64,000 bases of DNA. Origin: Limonium bicolor (Eukaryota; Streptophyta; Magnoliopsida; Caryophyllales; Plumbaginaceae). Below, piece by piece: positions 47,561 through 57,487 of the stretch. The stretch spans positions 482,647,594 to 482,711,593 of the forward strand of contig CM041777.1 of assembly GCA_023374045.1 (NCBI GenBank). Direction: 5' to 3'. The notes under the pieces were generated by a model. It saw only the letters and a program-made list of their open reading frames with translations, searched no databases and was not told the origin of the DNA. Made by a program: the position numbers and the translations under genes. The stretch's first letter is position 1. Each line of letters opens with the position of its first letter.

Positions 47561-49225
47561 CTATGATGGTTTGGGACTGTGGGTAGATTTTTTTGATGTC
47601 TCATGCTCTGACTGTTTAGGTTCGCCAGCCGGCGCATTTTCCAACATTGGTTGCTCAACAATCTCAACCTCTTGACCAGCATCATTTTCTTTATCGGGTT
47701 GATTGGGAGTATCCACATCTTCAGGGATCGGATGATCAAGCTGTCTACCACTTCTCAAGTTTATTGCTTTAGCATACTCTCTTGGATTCATCTCTGGTTG
47801 ACTAGGCAAAGACCCTGCAGGTCTCTCTGAAAGCTTTTGACTAATTTGAGCCAATTGAGTTTCCATTCGCTTATTGTAAGCCTTTTGTTCTTGCATGAAT
47901 GCCTTTTGGTTGTTGTTGATTTCATCTTGCTCATTGAATCTGGCTTTTGTTGATGTAATGAATTCACTCATCATAGCTTCCAAGTTTGAGGAACTACTAG
48001 CTCCTTGACCTTGCATCTGTTGGTTCTGAGGGGGTCTCTGATAGGACTGATTATATTGTTGTGGTGCCTTCTGATTGTAGTTGTTGCTCTGAAATCTTTG
48101 CTGCTGATATCCCTGATTGCTTTGGTTGTTATAGAAATTTCCTTGTCTGTTCCCCAGGTAATTCACCTCTTCACTTGGTTGAGGTGTACACTGACATAAG
48201 TTTGAACTTCTACCACAATACTCACATTGAGGAAATGAATCAGTGATAGCCGATGCATTTAATTTTGGGTTCATCAATGTGCACATCTTCTCAAACTGCT
48301 TAGATATACTGTTCATCTTAGCAGCTAAGAGGGTATTCGAGTCTACCTCATAAATTCCTGCATTCTTCTTTGGAAAGATCTCAGTAGCAGCTCTAGCACC
48401 TCCCCATTGGTTTGCTGAATTGGAAAGAGTTTCCAACAACTCATTTATCCTGGCGATTAGAAGCTACATAAGACTTCCTCCTACACAAGTATCAACTAAT
48501 AGATGGCTCTGGGGGTCTAGATCCTCATAAAATGATTGCAATACAGCTTCTTCTCCTAGACCATGATGTGGTACTCTTCTTACAATTCCTTTGAATCGCT
48601 CCCAAGCTTCAGAAAGAGTTTCACCGCTATACTGTTTGAAGTTCGTGATCTCGCCTCTCATTGACAACATTCGGGATGGTGGAAAGTACTTTGCTAGAAA
48701 CGCATTTGCCAGCTCACTCCAAGAAGTGATATTGTTCGGAGATAGGGAGTTCAGCCATTCTGCAGCTCTGTCCCTGAGTGAAAAAGGAAACAAGGTTAAT
48801 CTGGCTACCTCCTGAGAGGCTGGTGTTGAACACGCTCCAACCAATCGCAGGAAGGATGTAAGATGAACATTTGGGTCTTCAGTAACTGTTCCACTGAACT
48901 GTGGAGCATTCAGGACCATCGTGACGTAATGGGTCTTGAACTGCCACTCTACCCCTTCCGGTAGTGCAGGGATTACTATTGGTGATGTGAGCCCCTCCAC
49001 ATTTGGACGGGTGTAGTCATTCATCCTTCTCTCTTGGCTGTTAATGTTACCTGCCATTACACACTCCTCTTCTGGAACAAATGTATCACCTGGTGAGTCC
49101 TTGAAAAACACTTCTGGCTCAACTGTAGACTCCAATACTAATCCCTGTCGACTTCTTTTGGCAAGTCGCTCTATCTCAGGTTCAAGCTCAAATTCAGGAT
49201 TGCCTTCAGAACGAGTTTTAACCAT
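47561..49225 (-). pseudogene. gag: gag of the Athila element, two in-frame stops
   Basis: gag forms the virus-like particle. The start at 49225 (MVKTRSEGNPEFE) is 200 nt from the primer site. The capsid-like core has RLTLFPFSLRDRAAEWLNSL, ANAFLAKYFPP and YSGETLSEAWERFK (about 48830-48590), the Retrotrans_gag pattern. After an in-frame TAG at 48464-48466 the same frame continues with CEYCGRSSNLCQC (zinc-knuckle-like, about 48230), a Gln/Asn-rich stretch and AKAINLRSGRQL, a common Athila motif. A second TAG is at 47561-47563, after which the frame runs into protease. Confidence 0.88.
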
Positions 49226-49449
49226 AAACCAAAATCAGATAACTGACAGTAATGTAGTTGTAAAAGTAAACTCAAACGGGTAGAACCAAAATAAAACAGA
49301 ACCAAAAATAAGAAACAAACCGCACAAAGCTAAGAAAATGAACAAAAGAAAATAAGATAAAACAAAACAAAACAAAATTAAATGAGATAATACCAATATA
49401 AAAAATTAAACTAAGCAACCGTGCCTCCCCGGCAACGGCGCCATTAACT
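49226..49449 (-). promoter_or_regulatory. 5' leader and tRNA-Asp primer binding site, Athila element
   Basis: In sense TGGCGCCGTTGCCGGGGA (49443-49426) is complementary to the 3' end of plant tRNA-Asp and lies six bases from the LTR. The rest is a short A-rich leader up to the gag ATG. Confidence 0.88.
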
Positions 49450-51367
49450 TGTTGGGTAAAAACCTAACGGTAAATTGTTTGTTGGGGGTTTAACCTAACG
49501 GCAAGTATGCCGGTCGATTGTAGCAAGTTTACCTAGAATAATCCCTCCAGGTTATCGAATCCAAGGGAGGCAGCGTTTTAGTTTAATTAATATCTAAAAA
49601 CGAACTAATAAATCGGTTTACTCAAGTAACAGGGGGGTTTTGTTTGTTGAATTACTAAATTACGAAACAAGAATGTAAATAAGAGCAAGAGTAATAAATG
49701 CAAGACAGTGGGCAAAATAATGATATTCTTGAATTAATAAAAGGGGAAATTCCGGTTTACTAATCCTCCAATTTCTTCGGTTCCTTTCTCAATGTGTTTA
49801 CCAAAATCCAGACTAAAATCCTAGATCAGAAATATTCCACGTTCGGTCTCCGCTCGGTGGAATCTAATTAACAGCTAATAAATTTTAACTCTCGTTACAA
49901 ATTTACTAATAGCTAACAGCTTTAAGAAAAATCCAGTTTATTGATCAGTTAATATCCTAGAGGAATTACCATCTCTAAATTAACCGGTACCGTTACTGTT
50001 GTCTATTAACTACCGCAGTTCTCACTTATAAGCAGATTAACTGATAAAATCCAGTAATTGGCCAAATCACAAGATTAATAAAAATAGATAAGGAACAAGC
50101 ACTTCAATCTATTTAAAATGGTAAATCACAAAGATAATGGAACCTTGAATTTGGATTACATAGCAAACCGGAATTTATAAAAACTACTCAGCCATGGAAA
50201 TAAAAGTACTGTCAAAATATGTAAATAACATTAAAGAGGAAGAGCAAGAAGAAACTCTGATTTAAGACTCTTTATGGAGTCTGTGTGTCAGGTCAGCGCT
50301 TCCTTCTGCTTGATCTCCTTATAATATGGTGAAGTCTTCAACTGCTTGTGCACTTCAGACTTCTGTGGATGGATGTAGGTGTATAATGGTATGAGAGTGG
50401 GAAATGGAATTGTGTACGTAAGGTGGTTCTCCTCTGCAGAATGTGTGAGAAGTGATGTAATGCTCTGGAGGATGTTGTGTATGTTGCAGTGTGTTCGTAT
50501 GGAAAATGGATGTAATCAGATAGAGGAGTATATTGGATGGATCGTGTGTATTCTGCTTGCAGAAATGCTAGGCTATTTATAGGACTTGAGTCACGTTGGT
50601 TTAGTATTGTGTTGGGTGAAGGGGATGACTAGGATAGATGGAATATTGCTGGAAAGAAGATCGGGGTGCGGTTGGCAAATTGGAAGGTAATTAGATTAGT
50701 GGGATTAGAGGATGGAAAGTAAAACGAACGTGATGGGACGGTAGTCTGGAAAGGAATTAAGCGGGAAAGTAGTAGCAGTGGTAATGGGGCGGTGATCTTC
50801 AGAGTAAACAAATGTTAATATAAACTTTTGATCACGAGCGCACTACAGGTATTGAATTACCACTTTGGTCCGGGACTAGGACCATGTATGAAGTCCCGGA
50901 CCATTCTGCTCAAATTACCGAAGATTTAGATCTTTGTTGTGGTCCGGGACTTTTGCCATGTATAAAGTCCCGGACCATGCTTGAAATCAGGTCGAGAGAG
51001 CTGCCACATGTGGTCCGGGACTTAGGCCATGTAATAAGTCCCGGACCTTGCCTGAATTTAGGTCGAGAATTGAGTCAATTTGTGGTCCGGGACTTAGCTC
51101 CAGCATCAGTCCCGGACCATGCTTAATTTTAGGTCGAGGAGGACTTTCTTGATTCCATTTAGTTTGTTTGAAAAACCATGATCCCCAACAATGATCTGAA
51201 CATGCTCCCTTGAGATTAAAATACCTTAAAAAGCACAAGAAAACCATAAAAGAAGACTATTGCAACAAGAAACATAAAAATACTCATAAGACAGGAATTT
51301 AGCAATAAATAGCAACGAATTCGGTATCAAAAGACCATGCAGAAATAGGTAAATTCCTGACTTATCA
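49450..51367 (-). repeat. Athila element 5' LTR
   Basis: 1918 bp, with TATA-like box at 50574-50581 and four hairpins (50867-51118). Compared with the 3' LTR it has about 104 additional bases at 51137-51240. Confidence 0.9.
50867..51118. repeat. Array of four hairpins, Athila 5' LTR
   Basis: Units at 50867-50902, 50941-50976, 51012-51047 (36 nt each) and 51084-51118 (35 nt). All arms are intact, unlike the 3' LTR copy. Confidence 0.9.
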
Positions 51368-51714
51368 ACTGAGCGGCAAGCTCAGTGCCTGGGTATCCCA
51401 TAAAATTCAGTGTTTGCTCTTCACGTGTAGGTCTTCATTCACCTTTATTTGGTTTACTGGAGCAGCACTTGTTGTAGCAAGTGCGCCATGCAGGTTGGAT
51501 CATCAATCATGTAGTGTATGTTTAATGCGACGCAAATTTAATCCTTCATCGTTGTATACTTGGCGGTATTGTCAGCCTTTCTTGTTGTCATCAGTCTGAC
51601 GTCACTGTCATTCGTCATCAGCTTCCCGTGTTAACAACGGTTGGCGTCGTACAGTCCTCAACAAACCCTCTCAATAATTCAAGTAGTCTTAAGTACTTAT
51701 ATTAATTAGTGTAC
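51368..51714 (-). other. LARD-3 internal piece between two insertions
   Basis: It joins 37928 on the left (across duplication ACTGG/ACTGA) and 61596 on the right (across duplication TGTAC). No coding frame is supported. Confidence 0.7.
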
Positions 51715-51979
51715 TGATAAGTGTCCAAAATGAGCATGATTTATAGGTGTATTTCATATACTATATTAGCACTTTTTCTTGCTCATTTCTCCACTTCGGT
51801 TAGTTTTCCTCTAGTTTATGTTTTATTTTTATCTCACAAATTTATTGTTTAAACATGAGTAAAACCAGGCTGGGAGTAAAGTAGACGAAGAAACGAACGC
51901 ATAGACGCAAACGGCTCAGAAAACGGAGTCCAAACGAAGAATCTAGAGCCGGTCAAAGTTTGTAGAAGAAAATAAGTCA

Positions 51980-52236
51980 CGCGGAGACCACACATGCGTC
52001 CGCATGGGGCTGGGCGGACAGCTAGGCGGACCACACATAAGGTGACCGCGTCGGACTTAGGAGGACGTGAGTGAGTTACTAAGGCGGACACACACACAGG
52101 CGGAGACCAAACTTGTGTCCGCATGTTCTCAGGCGGACGGCCACGCGGACAAGAGATGGAGAGACCGCGGGCGAGAGACAGAGACGTCCGCATGGTTTCA
52201 GGCGGACAGGGAAGCGGACAGCCACGCGGACGTGAC
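51980..52236. repeat. Cluster of GCGGAC / GTCCGC hexamers in LTR 1
   Basis: Eight GCGGAC and three GTCCGC within about 260 bp, plus near matches. Copies in LTR 2 (about 56089-56343) and LTR 3 (about 60196-60447). The cluster lies upstream of the TATA box, in U3. Confidence 0.75.
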
Positions 52237-52413
52237 TAAAAATCAACGCGCGCCAGTTTTCTTCTTCGCCCGTCGACTTGCTTCTGCCTTATCCATCTAC
52301 TCCGCCCACCGCCTACCTTAATTCACTCACGCGTTGTCTCCACCTCTGTCTGCAATCAATGAGCTGCAATCAATCGGCAATAAATGTTCTTCCATCTGCC
52401 TCTTCCTTTCTCC

Positions 52414-52421
52414 TATATAAA
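52414..52421 (+). promoter_or_regulatory. TATA box, LTR 1
   Basis: TCCTATATAAACAC, identical in LTR 2 (56523-56530) and LTR 3 (60628-60635). Start of the transcript is expected about 30 bases downstream. Confidence 0.65.
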
Positions 52422-53382
52422 CACATGTTCCTTCTGCTCTCAAAAACAGCCACCACCCAAACAATCCAGGATCGATCCACTTCACCACACATCACACGTC
52501 CATCCCATTTCTCTTCTCCCGTCTTCTCCATTTTATTTATTTTACATTCCACAATATCCACCTCTAGTCCTACGTATACAAAATAGCAGAACGAATACAG
52601 GAGTGACTACAGATGATTTCTACTACTCTTGTTTCTGTTTATCTATTTAATATGTTAGGCTAGAATATTATACTCTGGGAATGGTTATTATGTGTTTGTA
52701 TTAATTATGCAATATTTTTACTGGTTTTATTTAAATACAGTCTGTTACGATTAAAGCTTATCTCTCGCCTTTTTAATAAATGTCATGAGTTTATTAAATT
52801 GCTTGCTAAGTCTATTTTGATCAGACCGGTGATAAATAGATAGGTTAATTAAGCCGTAAATCTGGAGAAAGCTTATTATGATTTAATAAGTTAGTATTTT
52901 CAGATGCAAATATAATTTCTCATATCTAAACCGTCTGTTTACATGTGTTATGCTTGAACCTGGATTAGAACCTTGCATTTTCTGGTAAACGAGTTCTTTT
53001 GAGTCTATGACTTAGACCTTAAGATAATAAGAGGAATTTTGCCAAACAATTATAATTAAACCAGTAGACCTAGCATAATTAAGCAGATATTATATTAACC
53101 TGAACCAGAGTCCCGTTTAGTTTATCTGTTAACTTAGTTTATTTTATCTTTCCTTTTTATTTATAAAAACAAGTCAATTAATCCCCCCCCCCTTTCTGTG
53201 ACACGCTTAGGTACTATAATATTCACCTTAGTCCCACGGTTCGATATCCGGTCGCTTACATTTTTACTATACTACCACGACCGGGATTTGTTTGCAGCCC
53301 GACGTTTATTTTGAGTTTTAATTTCTTTTCTTTTATGTTAATTACACCAGTTCTAACCACTCAGATATACACGTCTGCAAAA

Positions 53383-53400
53383 TGGCGCCGTTGCCGGGGA
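53383..53400 (+). promoter_or_regulatory. tRNA-Asp primer binding site, first internal region
   Basis: TGGCGCCGTTGCCGGGGA, three bases after LTR 1. Same site at 57491-57508 after LTR 2. Confidence 0.9.
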
Positions 53401-53589
53401 CTAGATTTATTCTAGTCCCTAAGCCCCGGATTATTCACTTGTTATATTAGAATATTTTGTCTATTTTATTTGTTGTTATTTATATTAATTATCTTTTATA
53501 TTTTGTTTATATTATTATTATGTATGTTTTATAATCTGTTTCAGTGAGTACATTTGATCTTCGCAGAAAAAGGAAAAAAAACGACGGTA

Positions 53590-53705
53590 CTCACGTCCGC
53601 CCAAAGTTACGCGGACGCAAGTGAGGACGCGAGGAGAAGCAGCGTGTCCGCTTAAGGAAATAGGCGCGTCCGCCTAAAACGACGCGGACAGAGGGGCGGA
53701 CGTCC
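53590..53705. repeat. GCGGAC / GTCCGC cluster in the leader of the first internal region
   Basis: Three hexamers of each orientation in about 115 bp, so the motif of the LTR cluster recurs in the transcribed leader. Second copy at about 57698-57810. Confidence 0.7.
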
Positions 53706-53947
53706 CCAATTCTAAAGCTAGAGAACGCGTTTCAAAAAAAATCAGTTCTTCCCCAATTTGCTCCAGCTCGACCCGACGAAGAACAGCTCGCGCGAATCGC
53801 CTTCCCTCTTCAACTTGCTCCAATTCCTTCATTTCTCCACCGAACCACTTATATTATTATTGTGTTTGTTTCTAATCATTTTATTTTCTAATCTGTTTCA
53901 ATAGTTACGTTTTATATACAGAAACACAAAAAATAAGTCCGCAAGAG

Positions 53948-54607
53948 ATGGAGGTGTTCGAACAAGAGTTTTGTTATTCTTAGTATTTATACTGCTCCGT
54001 ATGTGGGGGAGCTCATGATTATGAGGATTGTCTCATATTCCAAGAACAACTCTGGTTAGAAGATCAACCAGACTACCTGGAGACAATCGCTCAACAGCAA
54101 CCAAAGAGCAAAACAGTTCATGAGGTAGAACAACACCCCACTACGGATGTAAGTTACTCTCTTCCCTTTACGGTCACCTACCGCCAGTTTCCATCCTTCT
54201 CTATGCTCTATCCAGAAAATGAGGATACTTACATCCTCGAAAATGAAGAGAAGGAATTGCCATCACCTCCCGCTAAGTTATCCAAACTAAACACCACTAT
54301 CACCTTCGAAGAATCAACTTTCTCTGAAGATGATATCGATCAGCGGTCTTTCTATGAGCCTCACCTACTAGAGGAGGATGTTTACATCCTCCAATTTGAG
54401 GAAGAAAAGTCATCACCATCGGGTCTTCTGTTAGAACTACGTTACCGGCAGTACCTCCTCAAACACCAGGTTTCGTGGAGTATCCATTTTCCTATTTTAT
54501 ATGCCGAAGTAACATTTTGTTTTGATCCAGGTGGTTTGCTTTTAATTATTGTCAACTCCGTTTTCCTGGAAGAACTTTTGTCTACTTATATTTTTGATCC
54601 AGGATAA
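53948..54607 (+). pseudogene. Short gag-like frame with zinc knuckle, copy 1, one in-frame TAG
   Basis: From the ATG at 53948 the frame runs 219 codons to the stop at 54605-54607, broken only by TAG at 53981-53983 (codon 12). Just after it comes C16-x2-C19-GGA-H23-x4-C28, the zinc-knuckle spacing seen in Athila/Tat gag proteins. The rest is acidic (EEKELPSPPAKLS, FSEDDIDQ, LEEDVYILQFEEE), then hydrophobic near the end. No capsid domain is visible. The usable ATG after the TAG is at 54203, which would drop the knuckle. It could be a remnant of gag kept in the non-autonomous element, or the TAG could be read through. Confidence 0.5.
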
Positions 54608-54818
54608 CGAAGCGGGCGTCTAGCCAAAGACGTTAAAGAAGGGCAGCTTCCCGGGAGGCAACCCGGATGAACTTTTATTTTATGCTTTTATGCTCTTTTA
54701 ATTTTCAGGTTCTCTTTAAATTTATTTTTGCTAACTTTTAACTCCGTTTGTAGTATGGTTGCTTCTAGTGTCTTATGCAGGTGCAAATTCATGTCTACAC
54801 TGCAACCAATCTACGCTA

Positions 54819-54845
54819 CTTGAGGCTGAAGCTCAAGTGTGGGGG
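54819..54845 (+). promoter_or_regulatory. Third polypurine-like tract with hairpin, first internal region
   Basis: CTTGAG-GCTGAAG-CTCAAG (54819-54837) runs into TGTGGGGG. Copy at 58926-58952. Confidence 0.5.
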
Positions 54846-55031
54846 AACTCCTTTAAACAACTAGCAAAAATAATATCAGGGGAGTACCAGTTTCTTTAAT
54901 TATGCTTTTATTTAAATAAAAACTGCAGAGGAGCGTTTATGTGCTTAAATGTTTATTTGTGACCTTTGTGTTATCTCTATTTTATCTACTTACCGAAAAG
55001 GTCTTCTGAAACCTTCCCTTGTTTTTCTGGT

Positions 55032-55069
55032 GAACAATGAGGACATTGTTCAAATTAAGTGTGGGGGAG
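55032..55069 (+). promoter_or_regulatory. Second polypurine tract with hairpin, first internal region
   Basis: GAACAATG, loop AGGA, CATTGTTC (55032-55051), then AAATTAAGTGTGGGGGAG. Copy at 59139-59176. Confidence 0.65.
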
Positions 55070-55254
55070 TGTGCCCTTTCGGTGGAATTTTGTGCTTAAA
55101 TGCTTAATCTCTCTGCTTATCTTGTGTTTGTCCAATTCAATATTGTGGACCCTTTATATGTGGGTTGTTCTCTTTAAGAATAAATACTGTTATGAATTGT
55201 GGGATAAATGGTACAAAATTTTAAAATTTTGATTACTTTTGAGGAGCATTTTAT

Positions 55255-55503
55255 ATGTGGTGTGACCAAATAATCTACAAATGGTTGGATTTTATTGCTC
55301 AGGGTTTCTTTCTGTCTTCTCTCTTAGGGATTGCTAAGGGGTGCTTCTCTGTTAAAAAAAAAAAGAAGAGAAGAATACAAAAAAATATAAGGGACTTGCG
55401 AGACACCATTGGTAACCAACAAAGAAAGTTGAGTGTTCTTAAAAACAAAGGCGTGATGCCTACATTTTCTCATCTCTTATGCAAAAGTGAAACAAATGCA
55501 TGA
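55255..55503 (+). other. Open frame of 82 codons, doubtful
   Basis: Starts MWCDQII and has a basic run encoded by an A-rich tract (about 55353-55385), then LRDTIGNQQRKLS. The second internal region has the same frame (59362-59610) with two amino-acid differences. The two copies are recent duplicates, so the match is not evidence for coding. I recognise no family. Confidence 0.2.
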
Positions 55504-55788
55504 ATCTATTTTTCCTTTTGTTTTCTCCTCAATGCCCATTCTTGAGAGAAGTTGGCTATGGTAAAAGATCTCAAAGTCACCTAAACAAGGAGCATTGAAG
55601 TACCTTGGATCATACCCCGAAACTTTATATTTTGTTTTTACCCTCAGCACACCTATGCCACCAGCAGTTGATGGATCGCACTCCTCAATAAGTTAAAAAG
55701 ATCATGAACTGTTCTCCTCTTTATCCTACCCTTCATAATAATATTTGTTAGTATTGAGCATTTCCTACTTGCTTGGGTACGTGGTTTT

Positions 55789-55823
55789 GCTTGAGGACAA
55801 GCAAAAAGATAAGTGTGGGGGTG
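55789..55823 (+). promoter_or_regulatory. Primary polypurine tract with hairpin, first internal region
   Basis: GCTTG, loop AGGA, CAAGC (55789-55802), then AAAAAGATAAGTGTGGGGG before LTR 2. In the second internal region (59896-59930) the purine run is interrupted (GTGGGGCTG). Confidence 0.75.
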
Positions 55824-57487
55824 TGATAAGTGTCCAAAATGAGCATGATTTATAGGTGTATTTCATATACTATATTAGCACTTTTTCTTGCTCATTTCTC
55901 CACTTCGGTTAGTTTTCCTCTAGTTTATGTTTTATTGTTATCTCACAAATTTATTGTTTAAACATGAGGAAAACCAGGCTGGGAGTAAAGTAGACGAATA
56001 GACGAACGCATAGACGCAAACGGCTCAGAAAACGGAGTCCAAACGAAGAATCTAGAGCCGGTCAAAGTTTGTAGAAGAAAATAAGTCATGCGGGGACCAC
56101 ACATGCGTCCGCCTGGGGCTGGGCGGACAGCTAGGCGGACCACACATAAGGTGACCGCGTCGGACTTAGGCGGACGTGAGTGAGTTACTAAGGCGGACAC
56201 ACACACAGGCGGAGACCACACTTGTGTCCGCATGTTCTCAGGCGGACGCCCACGTGGACAAGAGATGGAGAGACCGCGGGCGAGAGACAGAGACGTCCGC
56301 ATGGTTTCAGGCGGACAGGGAAGCGGACAGCCACGCGGACGTGACTAAAAATCAACGCGCGCCAGTTTTCTTCTTTGCCCGTCGACTTGCTTCTGCCTTA
56401 TCCATCTACTCCGCCCACCGCCTACCTTAATTCACTCACGCGTTGTCTCCACCTCTGTCTGCAATCAATGAGCTGCAATCAATCGGCAATAAATGTTCTT
56501 CCATCTGCCTCTTCCTTTCTCCTATATAAACACATGTTCCTTCTGCTCTCAAAAACAGCCACCACCCAAACAATCTAGGATCGATCCACTTCACCACACA
56601 TCACACGTCCATCCCATTTCTCTTCTCCCGTCTTCTCCATTTTATTTATTTTACATTCCACAATATCCACCTCTAGTCCTACGTATACAAAATAGCAGAA
56701 CGAATACAGGAGTGACTACAGATGATTTCTACTACTCTTGTTTCTGTTTATCTATTTAATATGTTAGGCTAGAATATTTATACTCTGGGAATGGTTATTA
56801 TGTGTTTGTATTAATTATGCAATATTTTTACTGGTTTTATTTAAATACAGTCTGTTACGATTAAAGCTTATCTCTCGCCTTTTTAATAAATGTCATGAGT
56901 TTATTAAATTGCTTGCTAAGTCTATTTTGATCAGACCGGTGATAAATAGATAGGTTAATTAAGCCGTAAATCTGGAGAAAGCTTATTATGATTTAATAAG
57001 TTAGTATTTTCAGATGCAAATATAATTTCTCATATCTAAACCGTCTGTTTACATGTGTTATGCTTGAACCTGGATTAGAACCTTGCATTTTCTGGTAAAC
57101 GAGTTCTTTTGAGTCTATGACTTAGACCTTAAGATAATAAGAGGAATTTTGCCAAACAATTATAATTAAACCAGTAGACCTAGCATAATTAAGCAGATAT
57201 TATATTAACCTGAACCAGAGTCCCGTTTAGTTTATCTGTTAACTTAGTTTATTTTATATTTCCTTTTTATTTATAAAAACAAGTCAATTAATCCCCCCCC
57301 CTTTCTGTGACACGCTTAGGTACTATAATATTCACCTTAGTCCCACGGTTCGATATCCGGTCGCTTACATTTTTACTATACTACCACGACCGGGATTTGT
57401 TTGCAGCCCACGTTTATTTTGAGTTTTAATTTCTTTTCTTTTATGTTAATTACACCAGTTCTAACCACTCAGATATACACGTCTGCA
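55824..57487 (+). repeat. Tandem element, LTR 2 (shared middle LTR)
   Basis: 1664 bp. It serves as 3' LTR of the first unit and 5' LTR of the second. C run of nine. No target duplication at either side. Confidence 0.92.

Larger units (their letters stand above)
37929..51367 (-). mobile_element. Athila-lineage Ty3/gypsy element with env-like frame, degenerate
   Basis: A 13.4-kb element, minus sense, inserted in LARD-3. LTRs are 37929-39749 (1821 bp) and 49450-51367 (1918 bp), with ends TGATAAGT and ACCCAACA in sense. Target duplications are ACTGG (37924-37928) and ACTGA (51368-51372), one mismatch. The primer site is complementary to tRNA-Asp. Order in sense: LTR, leader, gag, protease, RT, RNase H, integrase, hairpin array, env-like frame, 3' untranslated region, LTR. 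DLGAS protease, FMDD RT and the downstream env-like frame place it in the Athila lineage. Every frame is interrupted, so it is inactive as a protein source. Confidence 0.92.
51715..53379 (+). repeat. Tandem element, LTR 1
   Basis: 1665 bp. TATATAAA box at 52414-52421. GCGGAC/GTCCGC cluster at about 51980-52236. C run of ten near 53183. A few substitutions separate it from LTRs 2 and 3. Confidence 0.92.

Noticed and set aside
54203..54607. Host gene of 134 codons
   Set aside because: It is the tail of the gag-like frame inside a mobile element and is duplicated with it.
55255..55503. Conserved small protein of the tandem element
   Set aside because: Agreement of the two copies reflects recent duplication, and the basic run comes from an A-rich tract; kept only as a doubtful feature.
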